From assembly GCF_026914185.1 (NCBI RefSeq), contig NC_070568.1, positions 2,066,001 through 2,130,000 on the forward strand: DNA of 64,000 bases, read 5' to 3'. The notes beneath the pieces were generated by a model. It was not told the DNA's origin and did not search any database. It worked only from the letters and a program-made list of their open reading frames with translations. How positions within the stretch are numbered: the stretch's first letter is position 1; each line of letters begins with the position of its first letter. The translations under genes and the position numbers were made by a program. Source of the stretch: Puccinia triticina. Lineage: Eukaryota; Basidiomycota; Pucciniomycetes; Pucciniales; Pucciniaceae. Shown one piece after another: positions 45,656-58,077 of this stretch.

Positions 45656-46710
45656 ATTCTCCTCCCGCCTGAGGCTCCTGCAAACTTACTTTGGCCTTTC
45701 TGGAACTCTTTCTTTTTTTCTCCGAGCAAACCGTAGGTCTCTTTCAACATCCACATCCTCCTCACTCGAAATCAGCCTTGTACCAATTTTTTCCTCCACT
45801 ATCAGTCTGTGTATCACACTCGGGCACCATCATGGCTGAGCATCTTATTATCTCAATTGATAAATCGAGGTAAGGTATTGGATACTATTGCAATCCTTTC
45901 GGTTGAATCACACACTGATATCCTTCCTCTCTTCTCTTAACACTGTGGCGTTTCCGACGGCGGTGGTTTCTTTACTCTCCCAGTTTCCTTTCTGATTTGC
46001 AGCCATATTGTTGTATATTTAGTTCTCTCTTTTTTTGCAGATGTTTTTGAAATTCAATGCCTCTTGCCTTGATCGAGCTCTGAGAAAAAATAGTCTTTTC
46101 ATGGAAAGAATTTTGCAATTTTATGTGATCTGTACAATGAACATGATAAAATTTGATGACACTCTTACTCGATCCTTCCTCTGGCAGGACATTGGGAGAT
46201 TGAACAGTATTCTTGCTTCTTAAAGCATAGGACACCAATATGCGTCACTTGTCTGTCACCGCCAGCTGAGTAACCAGGACATTCGCAGCAAAATGGGGTT
46301 GAGTCTGATTCCTCCCAATGTGCCAGGTCCGGGTGGATGCGGCTGCCCCACCTTAATTTTACCCTTCTCACTTTCCCGAAAGGAGAATTGGGAATAATTT
46401 AGTGTTTTTTTATATTTGTCCGAACCAGGCCGGCAGAAGGTGTATAGTTTTTTTAGGGGGCTAGCCAAGTCGCGAGGCGGGTCAGCATTCCGTACGAGTG
46501 CTTTGATGCGAAACCCGACTCGCGCGGCCCCTTTGTGATCACGCGGCGGTCGCCTCGACGAGGGTGTTGGCAGCTTGCGCAGCGTGAGACGCTGAGCCCA
46601 CCTTCCCCTGTCTATAAAAGACTAACCACCAAGACCGAAGTACCTGCCTCCAACCATCACCTCGCCCTCCTCCTCACCCCCTCAGGAAAAACAAAAAGAC
46701 AAAAACAAAA

Positions 46711-46904
46711 ATGCCTCCCGTTGTCTGCACCAACCACGGCAAGGAGATCGGTGGCGGCAACCACTACTGCATCATCTGCCGCGCCCCCGCTCCCCCCACC
46801 CCTGCCGGTAAGTGAAAAGAATCCTCTTTGTACAATCCGAGTCCTCAAGAGCGGCTCGATTGACCCAACATACCATTTTTACTCTCATGTTCCTTGTAGC
46901 CTGA
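46711..46904 (+). CDS. GGGNHYC microprotein copy 3 (type B)
   Basis: Exons 46711-46807 and 46900-46904, intron 92 bp ending TGTAG, again CC-TGA after the junction; 33 residues. TATA at 46613-46620. A second downstream intron is visible (donor GAG|GTAAAG at 47118, acceptor TTTCAG ending 47198), so the transcript seems to continue well past the stop. Confidence 0.7.
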
Positions 46905-48299
46905 ATGTCCTTTCCCCCTCGTCACGCTTCTGGAATCTTTGTTCGGCCTTTCTCGAAATATTGTTTACTTGAGCAAGTTGTAGGTCTCTTTTAGTATCCA
47001 CATCTTCCTCGCTTGGCATCATCATCGGGCTAATTCCTCTGTGACTTTCCTTCAGTATCAGTCTCTGTTCTTCCTCATCATGGCCAACTAGTCAAGTATC
47101 TCAATGGGAACATCGAGGTAAAGCATTGGCTGGTATTGAAATCTCTCGGGATGAATTCCATACTGAATCATTTCTCTTTTCCCGAAATCTTGTTTCAGAC
47201 GGCGGCGGTCTCTCTACTCTCTCAAACTTTTTTCTGACTTTTAAACTGGTCTTTGTATCTTTAGTTGTCCTTATTTTCGGGTGTTTCTCAAATCCAATGC
47301 CTTTGATTTGTGACCTTCTCAAACTGCGAAAGCCCTTCCTCAGAGTACTTCTTGAATTGTTTTTGGCCTTCAGGAACAAACCTGGGATACTCAAGCAATC
47401 CTAACTTTTCTTATCCTCATAGTCACCGAATGCATATATCTATATTCCAAGTTTTACAATCGTGCATGGTGTATTTTCCGAAAGAGAGAAAGAAATCACA
47501 ATTTACCCTTGCTTAATGTTATTTGGGGAACACGAGCTGCCTCTGTTTCCTGGTCTTCGAGCAGAGTGCAAGCTCTTCCGAAGTGCCCGGGATTGCCTTA
47601 AGAGACAAAGACAAATGTAGTGGCTCGCAAAATGTCCAGAAACAACAATATATATAAGGCCTACCGCTGTCAACCAGCGTCACCTCGCTCCCATGTTGTG
47701 ATTCTTTTCCAGTTTCTGCTCGGGGGTATTCACTCATCGAGCCCGATAGAAAACTGTATTTTACCTCCCCTTGGATAATATAGTTAGCCCTATTGCATGA
47801 CTTCTGCCCCCCTCCCCTAGTGTAATCCTGTTTTGCTTTTTCCTCGGGGGTATTAACCAATTGAGCTCGATAGAAAAATTGATTTTACTTACCCTCCCTA
47901 GGTTGACCCGTACACAGTTGAGAAGTCTGAGGCAGGTTGAGCTCGATAGTTCTGAGGGTTTGAGGTCTCGGTGGATGTGTCCGTCAGGCCACCTTAGCCC
48001 TATAGCTTCCCGAAAGGAGGCATATCTGATTCTTATTATTTGCCGGGAACGGGAAAAAGCATGCTGAGTGTGTAGTTTACATGTACAGCAAAGTCGCGAT
48101 GCGGTTTAGTATTCCGTGCGAGTGCTTTGATGAAAACACGTCGCGCGCGCCCCCTTTGAGATCACGCGGTCACGCCCCAATGCGTGCGCAGCGCAAGACG
48201 CCGAGCCCACCTGCACCGGTCTATAAAAGACCAACCACCAAGACCGCACTACCTACCTCCAACCATCACCTCGCCCTCCTCTTCACCCATAAAAAAAGA

Positions 48300-48496
48300 A
48301 TGCCTCCCCCACAAGTTGTCGTCTGCACCAACCACGGCAAGGAGATTGGTGGCGGCAACCACTACTGCATTATCTGCCGCACCCCCGCTCCCGCCACCCC
48401 TCCCGGTAAGTTGAACAAACCCTCTTCGCACGATCCGATCACTTCTGAAACCGACTGACCAGTGATTCAACCTCTGTTCTAATCTTCCCAGCCTGA
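48300..48496 (+). CDS. GGGNHYC microprotein copy 4 (A/B hybrid)
   Basis: Exons 48300-48405 and 48492-48496, intron 86 bp; 36 residues. The N-terminus MPPPQVVV matches type A and CTNHG matches type B, so it may have arisen by recombination between the two. RAP is changed to RTP. TATA at 48222-48229. Downstream intron candidate 48732-48819 (GTGAGG to TTCAG). Confidence 0.7.
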
Positions 48497-49392
48497 ATTT
48501 CCCTTCTCGTTAACTTCTAGGCTCCTGCAATCTTGCTTTCGGCTTTCTGGAACTCCTTTTTGTTTTTCCTGAGAAAAGTGTAGGTGTGTCTCTTCCAGGA
48601 TCCACATCGAAATCAGCCTTGTATTTGTTCCTTTGTCCTGACTTGATTTTCCACAAATTTCAGTGCGTGTACATATCATAGTCAGTTCAAATCACCCCCG
48701 AACAGCCAAGTATCTCAATGCGAACATCGAGGTGAGGTATTGGATACTATTGAAATCTCTCGGGTTGGATTCCACACTGAATCCCTCTCCTTTCCCTGAC
48801 AATTTGTGATATACTTCAGACGGCGGTGGCCTCTCCACTATCCCAATTGTTTCTCTGCTTTTCCACCATGTCTTTGTATCTTTAGTTTTCCCTGTTTTCC
48901 GGCCTTTCTGAAATTCAAAGCCTTCAATTTTTTTCCTTCTCAAAGTGGGAAAGCCCATTTACATTCCGTCTCAAAGCACTCGTCGGATACTCAAGCAATT
49001 CTTCATTGTATGTATACTTAGTGGTGAAATGTTGTTGGCCACTTCCAACGCCTTGATCCTACATGATCATGTTTTCATACTGCCAAATAGTGGGCTTGTT
49101 GCCTACGTTTAACTTTCACCTCGGCATATTCGCCACCGATAAATGCCACTCGTCCAACAAGGCAAGCTGAGTAGGATTCTGAGGTGGCTAGCGAAATGGC
49201 TGCGTTGTTTTAATATTCCGTCAGAGTGCTTTCGCGGGTCCCCATTGTGATCACGCGGCGGTCGCTTGGACGAGGGTCTTGGCAGCTTGCGCAGCGCAAA
49301 GCACGGAGCCCACGTTCGGCGGTCTATAAAGAACGCACCACCAAGACCGGACTACCTAGCTCCAACACTCCTCCCTACCCACTCAAAAAAAG

Positions 49393-49589
49393 ATGCCTCC
49401 TCCACAAGTTGTTGTCGTCAAGAACGAGGGTGGCAAGGAGATTGGAGGCGGCAACCACTACTGCATCATCTGCCGCGCCCCTGCTTCACCTACCCCTTCA
49501 GGTAAGCACCCCAAGTCCTCTGCATCACATTCCTCTCGCAGAATCCCTCGGCGGACTCGGCTTCTGATTTCACTCTATTCCCAGCCTGA
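49393..49589 (+). CDS. GGGNHYC microprotein copy 5 (type A)
   Basis: Exons 49393-49501 and 49585-49589, intron 83 bp (GTAAGC to CCCAG), stop TGA two bases after the junction; 37 residues. TATA at 49324, TATAAAG form. Of the three type A copies it has the clearest complete structure. Confidence 0.7.
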
Positions 49590-50617
49590 AAACCTTTTCT
49601 GCTTTTCTTGATCTGATGGTCGGGCGCCTGGAAGTCTCCCCACCATACTCTTCCTCATGCCGTAGGTTCCTTTCAATGTATATTCATCTGGTCTCATTTG
49701 CACTGAACTCCCCAGACATTTCTGGTTGCCCTTAGCTCGCCCCTCACGTTTTCTCCGAAAAAAAAAAAAAAAAAAAGCCCTGTTGATCACAGCAGAAAAA
49801 TCAAGTCGACATATCTACACAACCATGTAAGACTTGCTATCCTCCCAACATTGCTTGGCTATTGGGCTGATCTCTTGATCGTTCTCTCCCTTTCGGCCCT
49901 CTCGGTACATAGGATCCCCTCCTTTCTGATTTATCTATCTCTTGTTTTTATCACCATCTGTTGTAACTTTACCTTTTCGATCCTCAGAGTCGCGGAAGTC
50001 TGAGCTTTGTAAAGCTTGATTTATTTGAATGTATGAGGTCGGGTTGGATGTGGCCGCAAGACCTGGCTAGCCTTATGACTTCCGAACCCCTGCCCTAATA
50101 TAATCCTGATCGGCTTTTTGGTCGGGGGTATGAACCAATCGAGCTCTAGGGAAAACTAGAGTTTAAGCTCACTAGGTTGAACCAGAAACACACACAGCTG
50201 AGAATTCTGGGGCGAGTTGAGTTCGGTGAGGTCCAGTGGATGTGGCCGTCAGACCACCTGAGGCCTCTCACTTCCCCGACAGGAGGAATACTCTTTACTG
50301 CCAGGCAAGGGCCGGATGAGTGTCTCTAGTTTCTTAGAAGGCTTACAGCGTAGTCGCGACGTGGGTTAGGATTCCGTCCGAGTGTCCGCGCGCCCCTTTT
50401 GAGATTGAGATCACGCGGTGACTTGTTGCATAAGCAGAACACGAGTCGCACGTCCTTTGTGGACACGCGGCGGTTGCCTGGACGAGGGTCTTGGTAGTTT
50501 GCGCAGCGCGAGACGCTGAGCCCACCTTGCCCTGCCTATAAAAGACGAACCACCAAGACCGAACTACCTACCTCCAACCATCACCTCGCCCTCCTCCTGA
50601 CCTCAGGAAAAAAAACA

Positions 50618-50835
50618 ATGCCTCCCAAAGTTACTGTTGTCTGCACCAACCAGGGCAAGGAGATCGGTGGCGGCAACCACTACTGCATCATCTGCCGCGC
50701 CCCCGCTCCCACCACCCCCCCCCAGTAAGTGAAAATAATCCTCTTCGCACAACACGACTCCTGCAGAACGACTCGACTGACCCAAGATTCCACTTTTACT
50801 TTGACGCTCCCAGCCTGAATTCTCCTCCCGCCTGA
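50618..50835 (+). CDS. GGGNHYC microprotein copy 6 (type B, frame-shifted at a C run)
   Basis: Exon 1 (50618-50724) is 107 nt where others are 1 mod 3. An extra C in a seven-C run before the donor shifts the frame. After the usual acceptor (50813) the protein reads seven more residues (HLNSPPA) to a later TGA at 50833-50835, 42 residues in all. CTNQG replaces CTNHG, losing one His. TATA 50537-50544. Confidence 0.6.
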
Positions 50836-51798
50836 GGCTCCTGCATCCTGCAAACTTACTTTGGCCTTTCTGGAACTCTTTTTTTTTTTTCTCCGAGCAA
50901 ACCGTAGGTCTCTTTCAATATCCACATCCTCCTCACTCGAAACCAGCCTTGTACTAATTTTTTCCTCCACTATCAGTCTATCGCTCGGGCACCATCGTGG
51001 CTGAGCATCCGATTATCTCAATTGAAAAATCGAGGTAAGGTATTGGATATTGAAATCCCTCCGGTTGAATAACACACTGATATCTTTCCACTCTTCTCTT
51101 AGCACTGTGGGATACATTTCCGACGGCGGTGGTTTCTTTACTCTCCTTTGTGATTTGCAGCCATGTCGTTATATATTTAGTTCTCTTTTCGTGCAGATGT
51201 TTTTGAAATTCAATGCCTCTTGCCTTAATCAAGCTCCGAGAAAAAATAGTCTTTTCATGATTGAACAGTATTCTTGTTTCTTAAAGCATAGGACACCAAT
51301 ATGCGTCACTTGTCCAGCACCGCCAGCTGAGTAAACAGGACATTCGCAGCAAAATGGGGTTGAGTCTGATCGCTCCCAATGTGCCAGGTCCGGGTGGATG
51401 CGGCTGCCCCACCTTAATTTTACCCTTTTCACTTTCCCAAAAGGAGAATTGGGAATAATCTAGTGTTTTTTTATATTTGTCTGAACCAGGCCGGCAGAAG
51501 GTGTACAGTTTTTTTTAGGGGGCTAGCCAAGTCGCGAGGCGAGTCAGCATTCCGTACGAGTGCTTTGATGTGAAACCCGACTCGCGCGCCCCCTTTGTGA
51601 TCACGCGGCGGTCGCCTCGACGAGGGTGTTGGCAGCTTGCGCAGCGCGAGACGCTGAGCCCACCTTCGCCTGTCTATAAAAGACGAACCACCAAGACCGA
51701 ACTACCTCCCTCCAACCATCACCTCGCCTTCCTCCTCACCCCCTCAGGAAAAACAAAAACAAAAACAAAAAAACAAAAACAAAAAACAAAAAACAAAA

Positions 51799-51992
51799 AT
51801 GCCTCCGGTTACCTGCACCAACCACGGCAAGGAGATTGGTGGCGGCAACCACTACTGCATCATCTGCCGCGCCCCCGCTCCCCCCACCCCTGCCGGTAAG
51901 TGAAAAGAATCCTCTTTGCACAATCCGACTCCCGAAGAGCGACTCGACTGACCCAAATTTCCATTTTGACTCTGATCATGTTCCTAGCCTGA
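51799..51992 (+). CDS. GGGNHYC microprotein copy 7 (type B)
   Basis: Exons 51799-51895 and 51988-51992, intron 92 bp; 33 residues. Near-duplicate of copy 3 (46711). The 5' UTR is lengthened by a CAAAAA microsatellite (51750-51798), so the TATA box (51675-51682) is 124 bases from the ATG. Downstream intron candidate 52206-52286. Confidence 0.7.
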
Positions 51993-52866
51993 ATTTCCTT
52001 TCCCCCTCGTCACGCTTCTGGACTCTTTCTTCGGCCTTTCCCGAAATATTGTTGACTTGAGCATGTTGTAGGTCTCTTTCAATATCCACATCTTCCTCGC
52101 TTGGAATCATCATCGGGCTAATTCCTCTGTGACTTTCCTTCAGTATCAGTCTCTGCTCTTCCTCATCATGGCCAGCTAGTCAAGTATCTCAATGGGAACA
52201 TCGAGGTAAAGCATTGGCTGGTATTGAAATCTCTCGGGATGAATTCCATACTGAATCATTTCTCTTTTCCCGAAATCTTGTTTCAGACGGCGGCGGTCTC
52301 TCTACTCTCTCAAACTTTTTTCTGACTTTTAAACTGGTCTTTGTATCTTTAGTTGTCCTTATTTTCGGGTGTTTCTGAAATCCAATGCCTTTGATTTGTG
52401 ACCTTCTCAAACTGCGAAAGCCCTTCCTCAGAGTACTTCTTGAATTGTTTTTGGCCTTCAGGAACAAACCTGGGATACTCAAGCAATCCTTCATTGCATC
52501 CTTGCCGTTAAAAGGTTGTTATCACCTTGATCCTACATACCTGGATTATGCTCTCAGACCGCCAAATAGTGGGTGCGTCTCACCGCAAAAGTATCGGCCA
52601 CAGATGAGAGCCACTCGTCAAGCATTAAGGCAAGCGGAGTAGGCTTCTCAGGTGGCTTCCGGCATGACTATGCAGTTTAGTATGCCGTCCGAGTGCTTTC
52701 GGGCGTCCCCTCTCGCCCGTCCTCCTTTGTCATCACGCGGCGGTCAGAGGGTCTTGGCACCTTGCGCAGCGCAAAGCACTGAGCCCACCTTTGCCGCTCT
52801 ACAAAAGACGCACTACCAAGACCAGACTACCTACCTCCAACCTTCCTGCTTACCCACTAAAAACAG

Positions 52867-53067
52867 ATGCCTCCTCCACAAGTTATCGTCGTCAAGAACG
52901 AGGGTGGCAAGGAGATTGGAGGCGGCAACCACTACTGCATCATCTGCCGCGCCCCCGCTCCACCTACCCCTCCAAGTAAGCACCCCAAATCCTCTTCATC
53001 GCATTACTCGCTAGCTTAGATCCCCTCGACAGGCTCATCTTCTGCTTTCCCACCATTCCCAGCCTGA
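52867..53067 (+). CDS. GGGNHYC microprotein copy 8 (type A)
   Basis: Exons 52867-52975 and 53063-53067, intron 87 bp; 37 residues, ending Thr because the last exon 1 base is A. The TATA box is changed to TACAAAAG (52800-52807), so promoter strength may be lower. Confidence 0.68.
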
Positions 53068-53414
53068 ACCCCTCTCCTGGTCTTATTTATATGATGCTTT
53101 GGCGCCTGGAAGTCTCCCCATCGTACTCCTCCTCGCGGCGTAGGTTCGCTTCAATGAATAATCATCTGGTATTATTTGTACTAACTCCTTAAATATTTTT
53201 GGTCGCCCTTAGTTCTCCCTCCTACCCATTCGCACAAACAACACTCCGGTCAGTTGATCACCGCAGAATGATCAAGCTGACAGATCTGCGCAACAATGTA
53301 AGACTTGTTGTGCTCTCAACATTGCTTGACTATTGGACTGATTTCTCTCTTTGATCCTCTCCCAGCTTTAAGTACATAGGAGCTCCCTCCTTTCTGATCT
53401 ATTCATCATTTGTC

Positions 53415-53505
53415 TTTGTCGCCATCTTTTCTCTTTGTCGCCATCTTTTCTCTTTATCGCCGCTTTTCTCTTTATCGCCACTTTTCTCTTTATCGCCATC
53501 TTTCA
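53415..53505. repeat. Short tandem repeat, ~19-bp unit
   Basis: Five units of TTTCTCTTTATCGCCATC and variants. Confidence 0.75.
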
Positions 53506-54461
53506 TAATGTTACCTTTTCTTGCTTTTTTGATCCTGAGAGTCACGGAATCCATATATTTATTCAAGCTTCCCGATCTTACATCGTGTGTTATCCATAAC
53601 AGAGAAAGATAGTACAAGTTACCCTTGTTTGATGTTACTTGGGGAGCAATGAGCTGCTTGTGTTTCCGGGTCTTCGAAAAGAGGGAAACCTCATCCCAAG
53701 GCAGGGCATTCAAGATATATGCATTGGCTCGGCAAGGGACCAGAGAAATAGGGCCGAGCGCTGTTCCGCCCCTGGTGTGATTTTGTTCCTGTACCCGTGT
53801 CCACTCGGGCGTATTCACTTATCGAGCTGGATAGAAAAATTTATTTTACGGCACCTATGTCAGCCCGTACACACCTTGGAAGTCTGAGGTGTGTAGAGCT
53901 TGATTTCTTTGAATGTTTGAGATCGGGGTTGGATGTGGCCGTAAGACCTGGCTAGCCCTATGACTTCCGACCCTCTCCCCCAGTGTAATCCTATTCGGCT
54001 TTTTGATCAGGGGTAGGAACCAATCGAGCTCTAGGGAAAGCTAGATTTTACGCTCAGGCGAGTAGAGTTCGGTGAGGTCCGGTGGGTGTGGCCGTCGCAT
54101 CACCTGAGCCCTGTCAATTTCCGGAAAGGAGAAATAATCTTTACTATCAGGAAAGGAGAAATAATCTTTACTGTCAGGCAAAGGCCGGCTGAGTGTGTCC
54201 AGTTTCTTAGGAGGCTTACAGCGTAGTCGCGACGCCGGTTAGCATTCCGTCCGAGTGCTACACAATCCGCGCGCCCCCTTTGAGATCACTCGCGCGTCCC
54301 CTTTGTGATCACGCGGCGGTCGCCTCGACGAGGGTCTTGGCAGCTTGCGCAGCGCGAGACGCTGAGCCCACCTTCCCCTGTCTATAAAAGACGGACCACC
54401 AAGACCGAATTACCTACCTCCAACCATCACCTCGCCCTCCTCCTGACCTCAGGATAAAAAA

Positions 54462-54662
54462 ATGCCACCCAAAGTTACTGCTGTCTGCACCAACCAGGGC
54501 AAGGAGATCGGTGGCGGCAACCACTACTGCATCATCTGCCGCGCCCCCACTCCCCCCACCCCTCCCAGTAAGTGAAATAAAATCTTCTTCGCACAATCTG
54601 ACTGCTGAAGAGCGACTCGACTGACCCAACATTCCACTTTTACTCTCGTATCCCTAGCCTGA
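54462..54662 (+). CDS. GGGNHYC microprotein copy 9 (type B)
   Basis: Exons 54462-54567 and 54658-54662, intron 90 bp ending CCTAG; 36 residues. Starts MPPKVTAV and has CTNQG as in copy 6. TATA 54383-54390. Downstream intron candidate 54884-54970. Confidence 0.7.
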
Positions 54663-55462
54663 ATTTTCATCCCCCCTCCTGATCAGGCTCCTGGACCCTT
54701 GCTCCGTCTGGAACTCTTTTTTACACGAGCAAAGTGTAGGTCTCTTTCAATATCCACACACCTTCCCCGCCCCGAATTATCCTCATACTAATTCCTTCGT
54801 GATTTTCCTCCACTATCAGTCTGTGTATCACACTCGGTCCTGATCATGCCCGAAAATCAAAATATTTAAAGTGGAAAATCAAGGTGGGGATTGGATACTA
54901 TTGAAATACTTTAGTTGAATTGTACACTGATATTCTCCCTCTCTTCCTAACACTTTGCGATATACCTCAGACGGCGGCGGTATCTCCACTCTTCCTTTTT
55001 TGTTTTCCTGCTTTGCAGCTATATTTCTATTTATTTCTTTTTTGTTTGTTTTTTTTGTTGTAGCCATTTTTGAAATTGAATGCCTCTTGCCTTACTCAAG
55101 CTTTGAAAAAAGAAAAAAAAATCCATGATAACCTTGTGAACAAATGATGAACACTTTGACTGATCAACCCTCCCTCTTGCGGGTTATAAGGAGACTGAAC
55201 TGCAGTCTTGTCTCTTTTCGACGGGCTAAGATAAGAAAACAGTGTCACTTCTCCAGTAACGCAAGCTGAGTAAACAGGACATTTGCAGGTAGATAAGGTT
55301 GAGAACCAACCAACATGTTTTTCCAGCAATGCAAGATGAACATTTGCAAGGAAATAGGTTTGCACCTGATTGCTCCCAATTTTCCAGGGCCAGGTGGATA
55401 TGGCTGTCCCACCTTTTTCCCAAAACTAGAATTGGGAATTATCCAGTTTTTTTTTTTATACA

Positions 55463-55490
55463 CTAGAGGCCAAGGCAGCTGCGCCGCTGC
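55463..55490 (-). other. Probable non-autonomous Helitron 3' end 1
   Basis: On minus: hairpin of GCAGC/GCTGC type, short spacer, CTAG (55463-55466), then T. The plus strand reads CTAGAGGCCAAGGCAGCTGC. Confidence 0.65.
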
Positions 55491-56333
55491 AGGGTACAAC
55501 ACCCTGAAGACCAGGAACCATTTTTTTATACATGTACAACAAAACATGTTTAACTATATACATGCAACATTCTAGGTTCAGGTTTAATAAATACCACTAT
55601 TTGGCATCCACCAATGTGCTGCAGAGGGTGAAAAAGGAAACCCCTGTACTGCCAGTTCAACAGAACTCAAGGCTTGGTGAAAGCCAAGTTTAGCTCTCAG
55701 GATACCACCCATGTGGTGGATGCCACATCAGCTTGGGAGCTAACCATGGCTCACTGTTAGCACTGCATCCAGAAAGCTCCTGCGGTGAAGTTTCTCTCAG
55801 GTTTGATTCCTGACTTAAAAGTTAAAAGATGGGTGAGAATGAAATCACTGTGTAACTACTGTATGGACTAAACACATGTCACAGATTGCACACTCATGTT
55901 TTGAGAGGCTGGAGATCCAAGCTCCTTCCTCATCCCAAAATCTACCATATTTGATCCAGAACCCCCAGAACCCCAGACCCCAGGTTGTCTCTTCCTCTCC
56001 ACAGACCAGAACTTATTATGTACATATCCAGGTTTATTAAAGAGGCAGTTTTTACAAAATCCAAAAAAAATCCAGAACAAGGGTTCCCCCTGCAAAGTCA
56101 CCACAACAACAATAATGGTTTCCTCAAGGTACAAATGTGAAAAAAAGTTGCAAAACAGTGACTTATCAACAAATAGACAGGATAAATGTGAAGCACAAAA
56201 TCTCTCTGTGAGTATATACAAATTTGATCTCAGAAGAAAAGGATAGAGAAAAAGGAAAGTGGTTCAGAATCTACAATAATATTCTAAGTATTACATGTGT
56301 AAGATTCATGAATAATGTATCTTACATATATAA
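55491..56333. other. Interior of a possible Helitron, no gene recognised
   Basis: Only short frames, including a minus frame at 55868-56221 without a known domain. Confidence 0.35.
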
Positions 56334-56362
56334 CTAGAGGCCAAAGCAGCTTTGCCGCTGCA
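56334..56362 (-). other. Probable non-autonomous Helitron 3' end 2
   Basis: CTAGAGGCCAAAGCAGCTTT followed by GCCGCTGCA on plus; A precedes CTAG, as at the other ends. Confidence 0.65.
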
Positions 56363-56782
56363 GGGAAGAGCTCCCCCTCCCTTCCCCTCCAAGGCAACCA
56401 CTCCTTTCTGCCATCTTCCTCATTCCCAAGAGCCCCATCCCACGCAGTTGCCTTCACTTGTCAGGTGTCTCCTAGTCCTGGGCCAGCTCATCAATCATTG
56501 CCAGGTGTCTCTTTGACTCTGTCAGCCGCCACAGATAGGCTATCAACACAAGACATGACAACAATAGCAAAAGCCCAAAATCTAGCAGGAAACATCACAT
56601 CCCCAATTTCTCTGGTGCAAAGTCTTGCTGAAATCAGTTGGAGGTCAAGACAGATGATAAACAAATATGACCAAGTTCTTTGTCTAATACATTATCCAAG
56701 TCCACAATGTTTGTTTACGCGCTCCCAAGTCTTGGGTTGCTGTGGTGTAAGAGAAAACATCTCAACATAGTTAAGATGTGTA

Positions 56783-57189
56783 CAGTGGGTGCGCTATAGT
56801 TTTTGGTGCGGGGTGAAAACATGTAACAACCCAAGTTCACCCAAGTTTAACTGAGAGGCATATCACCCATGACCCAGCTCACCTCTCATCATTGGTCAGC
56901 AATCAACACCAGCAACACCCCCAATACCTCATGAAACCATTCCCAACTCCCTCCGCATACCCTCATGATTCTCTCATATTTTTTGAAAAAATATCCAGCA
57001 AGTCAAACATTTTCTGATAATTTCATCATGTTTTATCTTTTCTTCTACTTGCTGTGTAATTATAATGTCTTTTGCATCTTTTTCCTTGACCCCTTGAGCC
57101 CTCCTGAGAAATAAAATGGAGCTTTAAAAGTCCTCCTTGTCCCTCAAAAATTAAAAAATGGTGCGCCAAAAATTATAGCGCACCCACTG
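56783..57189. mobile_element. 407-bp MITE, Tc1/mariner type by TSD
   Basis: Inverted repeats CAGTGGGTGCGCTATARTTT at both ends, flanked by TA (56781-56782 and 57190-57191). No ORF that looks like a transposase. Confidence 0.8.
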
Positions 57190-57680
57190 TACATGTCAGG
57201 AGTTCAGGACTTTGAGTGATAGCATGATATGAGCAAGAGGGGCCATGATCCACATCATTAACCCAAAAAAAGTTAAATGCTAGTGGGAAGACCATGAAGG
57301 CTATCCATAAACCAGATGTTTTCAATGGGAAAACAGGCATGCCAATTACATATCTATCAATCAAAGGATATGGTGTGTGAGAGCGGGTTGGGGAGACGGA
57401 AGGGTTAGAGCTCCAGTAGAGAATCACAATGATGGAGGTTCTGAGTCTAGATGCACCATTAATGTTGACATATCCTATGCCCAGAGTTGTCAAGTGGCCT
57501 TGTGAATTGTGCTTGGCAAGGCGCTTGATACCCTTGGCTTGTTGGGCTCTGAGCTTGACAAGGCCAAGACCAGCAGAAAGAATTTCAGTGACAGGTGGTT
57601 TTGGATTCCATAGAAGCCTGTGGTAAATATCACAGCAAGAGCGCAATGTGGACAGCCAAAACAGCGGCCAGGATTGCTTG

Positions 57681-58077
57681 TTAGAAGCAAGACCCAAGAA
57701 AGCCCAGAGTGGAGGGGTTCATGTCCGCACCCCAAACTTGGACCTTGAGTTGGGAAGCTTTGGGGTCGCAGTTGAGGAGCCGGGCTGTCAAGTCTTGGTA
57801 GCCATTCTGGATGTTTGATATTGTCAGGTCTGGGTTGTATGTAGGGTCATTGATGTCCTACCAGTTAAACTTAAACAAATATGTTTTTTTGTTAAGAAAA
57901 TTGGCAATGCTTGGAGCCAAAGATGAGGTTTATTACCCAGTCAAAGGGGACACGGCACCAGCCCAGCCTTTTGCTCTTAATGGCTGACAGCAGATTATAA
58001 GTGGCCAAGACAAGTTTATTGTGGAGGAGGCCGTCGGCGTCTATTACAGTGAGCTTGACCTTATTGAACCCTTTGTC
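57681..58077 (-). pseudogene. Spliced gene fragment of unknown function
   Basis: On minus, exon ~58077-57937 reads KVKLTVIDADGLLHNKL and then RVPFDW. An intron of 79 bp (57936-57858, GTAATA to GGTAG, with a TTTAAC branch-like site) leads in frame to DINDPTYNPDLTISNIQNGY and further sequence, up to a stop at 57681-57683. The first part faintly recalls a C2-type strand. It has no start codon and no promoter visible. It lies behind a Helitron-like 3' end on the same strand, so capture is a fair guess. Confidence 0.45.

Larger units (their letters stand above)
44852..47403. repeat. Segmental duplication, left copy (~2.5 kb)
   Basis: Matches 49997-52491 from GAGYTTTGTAAAGCTTG to GGGATACTCAAGCAATCC at an offset of about 5.09-5.15 kb, with small indels. 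It includes microprotein copies 2 and 3, matching copies 6 and 7. Confidence 0.8.
49997..52491. repeat. Segmental duplication, right copy (~2.5 kb)
   Basis: Partner of 44852-47403. A third, more diverged partial copy spans about 53890-55440 around microprotein copy 9. Confidence 0.8.

Noticed and set aside
47101..47394. 97-residue minus frame also present at 52189-52494
   Set aside because: It repeats because the segment is duplicated; it lies antisense to the 3' region of the microprotein genes and shows no domain.
44682..54662. Mating pheromone precursors as an explanation of the small genes
   Set aside because: No CaaX end: the chain finishes in a Pro/Ala/Thr-rich tail and the Cys pair is internal.
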